NCBI GenBank assembly: GCA_903923905.1
Contig: CAIXZH010000103.1
Coordinates: 1 to 58,015, forward strand
Source: an uncultured Bacteroidia bacterium
GTDB taxonomy: Bacteria > Bacteroidota > Bacteroidia > Bacteroidales > Prolixibacteraceae
DNA: 58,015 bases
Direction: 5' to 3'
Part shown: positions 28,709-35,942 of the stretch, piece by piece
Layout: each line of letters begins with the position of its first letter
Position numbering within the stretch: the first letter of the stretch is position 1
The notes under the pieces: generated by a model
Database searches by the model: none
What the model was told of the DNA's origin: nothing
What the model saw: only the letters and a program-made list of their open reading frames with translations
Made by a program: the position numbers and the translations under genes

Positions 28709-28878
28709 ACCTGTTTTGTCTGGAGAGCATTAATTTCCATAGAAAAACAATCTAACAGAATACCAATTATCCGTCTGGACATTAACAGATTTAAAGTTAA
28801 TTCCCAACGGGAAATTTATTTTCAGAATTATGCTTTTCTATGGATATTCATCTCCTTAGGAGAAATTTAGACAGTTTC
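28709..28878 (-). repeat. 170-bp hairpin-rich dispersed repeat, copy 1
   Basis: Read on the minus strand, this matches 35264-35435 on the plus strand along its whole length, for example AATATCCATAGAAAAGCATA and ATTCTG..AATAAATTTCCCGT. It is made of successive small palindromes (ATTTCTCC/GGAGA, TTTCCC/GGGAA, ATCC..GGAT) spaced by about 40 bp. Confidence 0.75.
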
Positions 28879-28924
28879 CTAAATCCACTGAACCAGAGGA
28901 TTCAATATGTCAATTACCCGTTTG

Positions 28925-30259
28925 CTAATTTAATCCCCCCTGACCGCGGTATAACTTCAGCGGTTTATCCAGTTTTAATTTCAGCACGGTCATATAGTTA
29001 TCCAGAACATTCTCAGGAATGTCGATATATACCAATCCTGGAACCGGGCTCCATGAAATCTTGCCAACCACCTTATGCGACAGTTGGGTGCCGTTTCCGA
29101 CCACCGAGATCTCCTTAATATTATTGACCAGACCTTTAAGCATTACCGTCCCGGAGACATGCCCGTGCAGAAAGAGGTAAAGCGAAGTGGAATCTTTTGA
29201 CAGTGTGGTTGGCCCGTAAAAATGGCCCTGTGGAAGACCCCCTAATGTGTTAAAAATTGCCTCACCGTGTTTCTTGTTCCAAGCTCCCAATTCCTTTAAT
29301 ACGTGAATCTGTTCATCAGGAATTGTCCCATCTGCCTTCGGTCCCATATCAAGTAACAAATTGCCGCCATTTGAAACGGCATCCACAAAGATCGTGATCA
29401 CCTCATACGGAGTTTTCCAGGTATCATCCCGATGATAACCCCAGTTTTCGCTGGTTGTCATACACAACTCCCACCAGTTATATTTAGGCCGCGAAACCGG
29501 AAAGTTTTGTTCCGGAGTTTCATAATCACCATATCCCTGGAGGCGTCCGTTAATAATCGCATCCGGATTTCCGGAGAGGATCAGATGGCGCACTTTCTGC
29601 GATTCCCACTCTTCGGCGCTATGCTCCCAATCGCCGTCAAACCACCATAAATCAGGTTTAAACATCGCATTAATCTCTTTGATCTGCCCCTGGAAGAAAT
29701 TCCGGAAGCGTCCCCAGCGTTCATAATCATCGGGCACGCTGTAACGCGAACTATCCTTTAAAAACCCCGGGTAGTTTATGTTTGACCAGTCGATCAGCGA
29801 AAAATAGGCGCCACATTTAATATCCCTTTTCCTCAGTTCCTCAAACAGCGGCTTCACCATATCCCGTTTTGCAGGTGTTGATTTTACGATGCTCAGGTCA
29901 TTCAGCTTTGTATCGTACATCGCTACCCCATCGTGATGTTTGGTGGTTAAAACCGCGTACCGCGCACCGCTCTCCTTGATCAGGTCGGCCCAAAAAACCG
30001 GATTGTAATTCTTCATGGTGAACCCTTTGAGCTGTTTCATGTAATCGGCATGGCTTATTTTTTTGTTGTGAAAGCTCCACGATTCATCGATCCCATCGAC
30101 GGCATAAATTCCCGCATGGATAAAAATACCCAGTTTCGCATCCCCAAACCATTGCATCTTATGGCTGATATCCTTGGGATCGATTTTAGACTGAGCAAAC
30201 CCCTGAATCGTTGCTGACACCACCAACCCGCACAATAAAATTATTCCTTTAAACTTCAT
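28925..30259 (-). CDS. Alpha-L-fucosidase, GH29
   Basis: 444 residues with a signal peptide ending GFAQ at residue 23. The barrel begins MQWFGDAKLGIFIHAGIYA, followed by YAVLTTKHHDGVAMYDTK and KPDLWWFDGDWEH, where D208 matches the GH29 nucleophile. Acid/base position is not conserved across the family and cannot be fixed by eye. A short C-terminal beta-sandwich (about 350-444) follows. The length fits single-domain GH29 enzymes, which release alpha-L-fucose with retention. It starts 11 bp after the unassigned GH-like gene upstream, so the two form an operon. It should act in the periplasm or at the surface on fucosylated side chains. Confidence 0.93.
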   Translation of the reverse strand: MKFKGIILLCGLVVSATIQGFAQSKIDPKDISHKMQWFGDAKLGIFIHAGIYAVDGIDESWSFHNKKISHADYMKQLKGFTMKNYNPVFWADLIKESGARYAVLTTKHHDGVAMYDTKLNDLSIVKSTPAKRDMVKPLFEELRKRDIKCGAYFSLIDWSNINYPGFLKDSSRYSVPDDYERWGRFRNFFQGQIKEINAMFKPDLWWFDGDWEHSAEEWESQKVRHLILSGNPDAIINGRLQGYGDYETPEQNFPVSRPKYNWWELCMTTSENWGYHRDDTWKTPYEVITIFVDAVSNGGNLLLDMGPKADGTIPDEQIHVLKELGAWNKKHGEAIFNTLGGLPQGHFYGPTTLSKDSTSLYLFLHGHVSGTVMLKGLVNNIKEISVVGNGTQLSHKVVGKISWSPVPGLVYIDIPENVLDNYMTVLKLKLDKPLKLYRGQGGLN

Positions 30260-30270
30260 GACTTAATTTT

Positions 30271-32505
30271 TTATAATTCGTATTCGTTATTTTTTAATTC
30301 CAGCATCGCGCAACCTCTTAACAGGGGAACATTCAGGATAAAGCGCTTTCCCGTTTTCCGGTATTCAATATTAACCGGAATCCCTGACCCGGGATACCAG
30401 GCAAGACACTTAAACCCATCTTTCAAACCATCAGGATCATTTAAAACCACCTCAACTTTATCCTTTCTTCCATAAACAACAGGTATTGAATACCCACCTT
30501 TAATCTTAAAAAGATTTACTCTTGCCAAACCATCCCCGACACTGATGACATGTGATTTGAGAACCCATTCGCGTCCCTGCATCAGTTTCATCAGCGGGCC
30601 ATAATCCTCGTAAAAGCGGTCCACATCGGGAGACTGCGTAATGGAATGATCGTTATTGGGAAACGGGCACATCGGGAAGATTCCCATATAGAGGTATTTC
30701 TGGAAGAAACTATCGCCCCCTTCCATTCTTACGGTCTCCGCATTATCGGTCCAGCCCAAAGCGGGCTTGGCAATACACATAAAGGCAGTAAGATTCAGGG
30801 AATTGCCGCAATAGGTAAACTCATCAAATAACCCGTCAACATCGCCGAGCAAATCGATGCGCTTATCGTGGTTATTGGCAAAGATCACCTTGTTTGCTCC
30901 ATGCAGAATTGTTGAAAGTTTGGGGGAAAGTTTTTTCCAGGAGGTGACCAATGACCGTACAGGCTTACCTTCAAACCAGGAAATCCCGTCATCCGCCCGT
31001 TCATTGAACATTCGGAACCAGTCGAAACGATCAATGCAAATACCAAAGGAATTGGGGATTTCGGCGACATGCCGACGCGCCTGTTCCACCAGAAAATCAC
31101 TGTAAACACTGTCGCCGCAGTCCATCGCAATCCCATCTTCCCAGGTATAGAACGGCACCGGAATTGGCGCATTTTTAAGTTTCGGATCTTTTATGCAGGC
31201 TTCGGGTACCGGCAGTATTGCTTTCTCAAATTTGGTATAAAGGATATCATTGCACTCTTTCCAGATTTCCGAATCGGGTTTTCGGGCAACCCCTGAAAGC
31301 GGAGGATATTTGACTTTGGAGCCAAATTCCGTGACATTGAAATAGTTCAAGACATAAAATCCTTTTCCCCTGTACTTTCCGGCAAAATCATCCATTCCGG
31401 CAATCGTAATCTGATCACCCCCAAACCGAGTCCATTTTTCATTGCGCTGAACTGGAGGAAGATACATGCCCATATACGGAAAATCAAAACTTGCCTGCCA
31501 ATTGACCGTAAAGGCCATTCTTTTCATCTTCGCTACATCAAAATTCATCGACTCCATCGAATAAGAGGAATAGGCAGCCGTACCCCCCATCTGGTTTGCC
31601 AGCGGATTTTTGGGGAGAAAAAATTCGGGATAAGAGCTTTTCATCCAGGCAAGACCGCATCGCCAGTCATTTTGATGGAGGATCAGATCAAACGAAAATG
31701 TAAGTGTATTTCTTTTCGAGATCCGGTTATGCAACCTGGTGAATGTAACCGAACCATCTGAAGTGGTTTTCATGGTCAGGTTAATGATATTATCCCTGGG
31801 AGAAAGTGCAATCGTCAATCCTGCATCTTCATTTTCCTCAAATATGGAAACCAACGGGATGCAAATCAGGTTTTCCAGGTTAGGAATAAACCCGACAGCC
31901 ATATTGTCGTATTGGAAATAAGGGGCGCCATAATAATAGGTCGCATTCACAAACGGAATCGGGATCAATGGATCGATCCAATAATGTGCCTTGTCACCGT
32001 CGGGTGGCTTAATTTTAGCTAAATCATGTGGCAGGCTGATACCAATCTGTAATGAATCAAACTGAGGTGAAGCCCAGCTGGTCCAGATTTTGGCTTTCCC
32101 TGTTTTGATCGGATAGGTCATCCTGGTATCAATCCGGGTCCCCCAGGATTCCCCTTCTCCCCTGATCGTCAATTCACAATGGATGCTGTTTTTGGTAGGG
32201 ATAAAATGTTCGGAAAGTATGCAGGATGCCCGCAAAGAGTCATTTACCAGCTTTTTTTCAACCAGAAAAGAGCCATCTTCACACTTGCGGGAATGGATGA
32301 CCCCCTCAACTTTACATCCCGCCAAATCGGTGGTTAAATGAACCGGGGCAATCTTTATCCCGTCGGAACGCAGAATTGAAGTGATCTCGCCGTCATTTGA
32401 AATTCCGACCGTCAGATTCTTTGTCTTCAGGTCGATGGCCGAACAGGTGAAAGTCAGCACGATTAATAAAAGAAGAGAGGTTGGTTTTTTCTGAAATTTT
32501 CTCAT
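30271..32505 (-). CDS. Secreted glycoside-hydrolase-like protein of unassigned family
   Basis: The start is set at 32505 (MRKFQKKPTS) because the signal peptide begins there (LLLLIVLTFTCSA); the open frame is 13 codons longer. The protein has about 744 residues. I do not recognise the family with certainty. An N-terminal beta-sandwich like those before GH31/GH36-type barrels (about 30-290) precedes a putative TIM barrel (about 300-640). SFGICIDRFDW and VDGLFDEFTYCG carry Asp/Glu residues at strand ends that could be catalytic, and PFYTWEDGIAMDCG and GCAMLELKN bracket the region. It lies 11 bp upstream of the GH29 fucosidase in one unit, so a role on the same glycan is inferred. It may belong to a DUF-type TIM-barrel family. 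Confidence 0.6.
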   Translation of the reverse strand: MRKFQKKPTSLLLLIVLTFTCSAIDLKTKNLTVGISNDGEITSILRSDGIKIAPVHLTTDLAGCKVEGVIHSRKCEDGSFLVEKKLVNDSLRASCILSEHFIPTKNSIHCELTIRGEGESWGTRIDTRMTYPIKTGKAKIWTSWASPQFDSLQIGISLPHDLAKIKPPDGDKAHYWIDPLIPIPFVNATYYYGAPYFQYDNMAVGFIPNLENLICIPLVSIFEENEDAGLTIALSPRDNIINLTMKTTSDGSVTFTRLHNRISKRNTLTFSFDLILHQNDWRCGLAWMKSSYPEFFLPKNPLANQMGGTAAYSSYSMESMNFDVAKMKRMAFTVNWQASFDFPYMGMYLPPVQRNEKWTRFGGDQITIAGMDDFAGKYRGKGFYVLNYFNVTEFGSKVKYPPLSGVARKPDSEIWKECNDILYTKFEKAILPVPEACIKDPKLKNAPIPVPFYTWEDGIAMDCGDSVYSDFLVEQARRHVAEIPNSFGICIDRFDWFRMFNERADDGISWFEGKPVRSLVTSWKKLSPKLSTILHGANKVIFANNHDKRIDLLGDVDGLFDEFTYCGNSLNLTAFMCIAKPALGWTDNAETVRMEGGDSFFQKYLYMGIFPMCPFPNNDHSITQSPDVDRFYEDYGPLMKLMQGREWVLKSHVISVGDGLARVNLFKIKGGYSIPVVYGRKDKVEVVLNDPDGLKDGFKCLAWYPGSGIPVNIEYRKTGKRFILNVPLLRGCAMLELKNNEYEL

Positions 32506-32780
32506 TTCCTTTCCAAAGTTATCTATTTGAGGTTCGGGTTTCACAACTCCCGGGTATTTTCTGCAAATTTTAAGTTGTATAAGAGCTGTTTAATAACAGG
32601 AAAATCAGCGTGCCATAAAGCAAGGTTAAGCTATGCGGTTGGCTCTTGTAAAAATATAAAACTATCCTTACCTGATCAATTAATTTTAAACGCTGATTAA
32701 ATGGATTTCAATATCATAATATCGTGCCTCCTTTCTGAAAAAAACACCTAATTTTGATCCACTTTTAACATAACCAGATC
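32506..32780. other. Divergent promoter region between GH-like and DUF4838 genes
   Basis: About 275 bp, AT-rich, without a gene. It carries a plus-strand -7 candidate at 32749-32756 (TAATTTTG) serving the DUF4838 gene. No convincing minus-strand element was found. Confidence 0.5.
32749..32756 (+). promoter_or_regulatory. Candidate -7 element for the DUF4838 gene
   Basis: TAATTTTG matches TAnnTTTG, 24 nt before the ATG at 32781. A TTTC at 32732 is the closest -33 candidate but its spacing is short. Confidence 0.4.
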
Positions 32781-34985
32781 ATGAGGACAATCCTTCTTCT
32801 TGTCATAAGCCTCTGCCTGACAACCGCAGTCGTGGCACAACTCACAATCGTAAAAAACGGGAAAGCGACCGGCCGGATCGTAGTGGATCAACGCTCTGCG
32901 ACTGATCTGCAAGCGGCCAAGCTGTTGAACAGCTTCATTAAAAAAATAACCGGAACCTCCCTGCCTGTTGTTTCTCCCGGAGTTAAAACGATGGCAGGCG
33001 ACCTGTATATTGAAAGCAAACCCGGGCAGGATGTCCCTGGCATTCACGAGGATGGTTTCCGGTTCATGAGTGATCACTCAGCCTTCCGGATTACGGGAGC
33101 CAAAGGATCAGGAACTGTGTATGCTGTGGTTACGCTGCTGGAGGATTACTGGGGAGTGCGGTATTATGCCGCCAGTTCCTGCACTTTCCCCCAAAAGAGG
33201 GAGCTTATTCTCCCCTCGGGGCTTAGCCGGACGGAAAACCCCAATTTTCAATACCGGCAAACCCAGGCCTACAGTCTGGCAAAAGATTCACTCTATAAAA
33301 TCTGGCACCGGTTGAAAGAGCCAACTGAGCTCTTTGCAGGTGGATACTGGGTGCATACTTTTGACCGGATCATGCCATCGGCCAAATATGGGAAAGCTCA
33401 TCCGGAATACTTCTCGTTTATCAACGGTCAGCGCCGACCGGGTGCCGCAAGCCAGTGGTGCCTGAGCAATCCAGCGGTTTTTGAACTGGTTTCCCAAAAA
33501 ATTGATTCAATTTTCAAAGCCCATCCCGACCGGAAACTGATCTCGGTGAGTCAGAACGACGGGAACAACACCTATTGCACCTGCGAGAAGTGTAAAGCCA
33601 TTGACGACGAGGAAGGGAGTCCTTCGGGAAGTCTGATCCGCTTCGTAAACAAGCTGGCCATCCGTTTTCCCGACAAGGAGTTTTCAACGCTGGCCTACCT
33701 CTATTCGGTACCACCCCCTAAACTTGTAAAACCGCTGCCCAATGTCAACATTATGCTGTGCGATATTGACTGCTTCCGTGAAGTCAGCCTGACAGAAAAT
33801 GGTTCAGGAAAGTCATTTATGAAGAATATGGAGGGCTGGGCCAAAATATCGAATAACATCTTTGTGTGGGATTATGGGATCAACTTCGATAATTATATCT
33901 GTCCGTTCCCGAACTTCCATATCCTTCAGACCAATATGCAATTGTTCAAAAAGAATAATGTGAACAAGCACTTTTCCCAGATTGGCGGAAGTAAAGGGGG
34001 CGATTTCTCGGAACTCCGGAGTTATTTAGTGGCTAAGCTGTTGTGGAATGTGAACTGCAATGCGGACTCGGTAATTCAGTCTTTTTTAAAAGGATATTAC
34101 GGCGAAGCAGCCCCTTTCCTTTATCAGTATATTAAAATACAGCAAGGTGCGCTGCTGGGAAGCAATATCCCGTTATGGATTTATGATACCCCTATTACCC
34201 ATAAAAACGGGATGCTGAATCCGCCACTGATGTTGAGGTACCGTCAGCTTTTTGACAATGCAGAGAAGGCAGTGGCTTCTGACAGTATCTTTTTGAAAAG
34301 GGTCTGGCAGCAAAGACTCTCAATCCAGTACGCTGAACTGGAAATTGCACGGACCAATGGGATCGGGGACGTGAATTGGATCAAAAAAGAGCTGGAACTC
34401 TTCAGAAGCAGGGCACAACTGCTCGGCGTTACCACTCTGAACGAACGGAATAACACCATTGAGGAGTATTGCGATCTTTATCTGAAAAGAAATCTGCCGT
34501 CAGAAAAGAGAAGCCTGGCTCATTTATCAAAAGTCAGCTTCCCGCTGCCTCCGGATAAGCCCTATGATAAAATTGCAGACAAAGCGCTCACCGACGGTTT
34601 TTTAGGCGGGGCAACATTCAATGAGAGCTGGATAGGCTGGTGCGGGAAAGATGGAGAGGTAATCATCGATTTGGGAGAGGTAAAAGAGATTGAGAGTGTG
34701 CAGGCAGATTTCCTTCATAAACTAGGTGCCTGGATCCTCCTTCCTAAAAGCATTTCGTGCTATACCTCAACTGATAATGTGAATTTTAGCCTCATGGGAA
34801 AGAAGGAACTCATTGAGGATCGGTCGGTGGAGGTAAAATATGTGAATGTCGGTGTTTCCTCCGCGGAGAAAATTAAGACCCGTTATATTAAGATGCACAT
34901 TGAGACGATCGGACTTTGCCCGTCGTGGCATTATGGCGTCGGTTATCCCGCCTGGTTTTTTATGGATGAAATCTGGGTGTATTAA
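32781..34985 (+). CDS. DUF4838-domain secreted protein, GH-like
   Basis: 734 residues with a signal peptide ending VVAQ at residue 20. The N-terminal part (about 25-125) resembles the small alpha/beta domain that precedes the barrel in GH20 and GH67 enzymes (ATDLQAAKLLNSFIKKITG, GTVYAVVTLLEDYWGVRYY). The central DUF4838 domain has SVSQNDGNNTYCTCEKCKAID and SGSLIRFVNKLA, its usual Cys-rich signature, and IFVWDYGINF. A C-terminal discoidin/F5-8-type-C-like domain (about 600-730; LGEVKEIESVQADFLHK) may bind carbohydrate. The activity is not known to me; family context suggests hydrolysis of side-chain glycans. It is a lone plus-strand gene divergent from the GH-like/GH29 unit. Confidence 0.85.
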   Translation: MRTILLLVISLCLTTAVVAQLTIVKNGKATGRIVVDQRSATDLQAAKLLNSFIKKITGTSLPVVSPGVKTMAGDLYIESKPGQDVPGIHEDGFRFMSDHSAFRITGAKGSGTVYAVVTLLEDYWGVRYYAASSCTFPQKRELILPSGLSRTENPNFQYRQTQAYSLAKDSLYKIWHRLKEPTELFAGGYWVHTFDRIMPSAKYGKAHPEYFSFINGQRRPGAASQWCLSNPAVFELVSQKIDSIFKAHPDRKLISVSQNDGNNTYCTCEKCKAIDDEEGSPSGSLIRFVNKLAIRFPDKEFSTLAYLYSVPPPKLVKPLPNVNIMLCDIDCFREVSLTENGSGKSFMKNMEGWAKISNNIFVWDYGINFDNYICPFPNFHILQTNMQLFKKNNVNKHFSQIGGSKGGDFSELRSYLVAKLLWNVNCNADSVIQSFLKGYYGEAAPFLYQYIKIQQGALLGSNIPLWIYDTPITHKNGMLNPPLMLRYRQLFDNAEKAVASDSIFLKRVWQQRLSIQYAELEIARTNGIGDVNWIKKELELFRSRAQLLGVTTLNERNNTIEEYCDLYLKRNLPSEKRSLAHLSKVSFPLPPDKPYDKIADKALTDGFLGGATFNESWIGWCGKDGEVIIDLGEVKEIESVQADFLHKLGAWILLPKSISCYTSTDNVNFSLMGKKELIEDRSVEVKYVNVGVSSAEKIKTRYIKMHIETIGLCPSWHYGVGYPAWFFMDEIWVY

Positions 34986-34987
34986 GG

Positions 34988-35036
34988 TAGGCTGTTAGAC
35001 TATTAGGCTTTAGGCTATTAGGATGTAGACTATTAG
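34988..35036. repeat. Degenerate 7-8-bp tract (TAGRCTAT)
   Basis: Six units follow each other: TAGGCTGT, TAGACTAT, TAGGCTT, TAGGCTAT, TAGGATG and TAGACTAT. The tract starts 3 bp after the stop codon of the DUF4838 gene. Confidence 0.6.
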
Positions 35037-35263
35037 TATGAGGGGCCGGGATAATTATCGGGGTGATCTTCAACTATTTTTTCAGATAAGAAAGGTAGTA
35101 TCAATGGTAACTTTACCACCAGGTGCACAAGGTATAGACTAAGAACAAAAATCTAATATCGTGTTTTTCTGATTTTTGTGGCCTTAGTGATCGGTCAGTT
35201 GGCTGTCCTTATGATCATTGTGATTAAAACTTTCGGTGATACACCCTGAATAAAAAGCATGAA

Positions 35264-35435
35264 GAAACTGTTCAAATTTCTCCGCAGGAGATCAATATCC
35301 ATAGAAAAGCATAATTCTGGGAATAAATTTCCCGTAGAAGGGAATTAACCGTTTATCTGTTAATATCCTAACGGACAATTGTTTCTCATGGGCTTGCATT
35401 TCTATTGACATTAATGCCCGATGGGCAAAAGAGGT
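35264..35435 (+). repeat. 172-bp hairpin-rich dispersed repeat, copy 2
   Basis: This is the inverted partner of 28709-28878. Hairpins include ATTTCTCC-gc-AGGAGAT, AATTTCCC..GGGAATT and AATGCCC-GA-TGGGCAA, about 35-40 bp apart. Loops and spacers diverge more than stems, which hints that the folded form matters. Confidence 0.75.
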
Positions 35436-35597
35436 TTAAATATATCTTTTACCAAGTCTGTAAATCATCTCGGAATTTATTCCGGTTTTCCGGCAAGACC
35501 ACTGCAGGAATTTTGAACTATAATGATCAAAAAATGTTCAGAAGTCTTTGCTGACCGTGCGACATCGGGGTCCCGAACTTCAGTCATTCAGGTATAG

Positions 35598-35716
35598 ACC
35601 CCAGTAGTTTTCATTTATGTTCATGCGGTTTGACAAAATATTCGATAGTTCTCATCCACACTTCAGATGGTTATATTTTAACCCCGGTTTGTTTTGCACC
35701 CCGGTAGTTTTCATTT
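35598..35716. mobile_element. Possible insertion-sequence end remnant
   Basis: ACCCCAGTAGTTTTCATTT (35598) and ACCCCGGTAGTTTTCATTT (35698) are 18/19 identical and exactly 100 bp apart; a third box, ACCCCGGTTTGTTTTGC, begins at 35681. Multiple short terminal repeats of this type resemble the transposase-binding sites at the ends of IS21-family elements. No transposase gene remains. Confidence 0.25.
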
Positions 35717-35942
35717 TGGACCACCATTCTGATGCCCTCATCGAGGTCACAGGTTTATAGAAAAGAATATACCCAGGTCACATACGACCCCAAGGTCATA
35801 CCTCATCTCCATTCTTAATTATTCTATAAAGATGCAAATCCTCCGGATTGGTGTCACACTGATTTTTCAGCAAACCATTTTATGGGTAGCGCTCATCTAT
35901 AAGGTAAAAAAGCCTGAATGCCTGAAAAATCCCTACTATTTT

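Larger units (their letters stand above)
28373..28924. other. Intergenic region with palindromic repeats upstream of GH92
   Basis: No gene is seen in these 552 bp. They contain two GGTGC..GCACC palindromes 50 bp apart and one copy of a 170-bp hairpin-rich repeat (separate entries). The remainder is AT-rich and presumably includes the GH92 promoter, but no exact -7 match was found. Confidence 0.6.
34986..35942. other. Long intergenic region rich in repeats
   Basis: 957 bp between the DUF4838 gene and the convergent GH2 gene with no credible gene. It holds a degenerate TAGRCTAT tract (34988-35036), the second copy of the 172-bp hairpin repeat (35264-35435), three ACCCCGGT boxes (35598-35716) and three AGGTCAYA boxes (35744-35800). 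It looks like a sink for small repeats and element remnants. Confidence 0.6.

Noticed and set aside
28625-28870. 81-codon open frame in the GH92 leader
   Set aside because: It lies inside the dispersed hairpin repeat and has no family resemblance.
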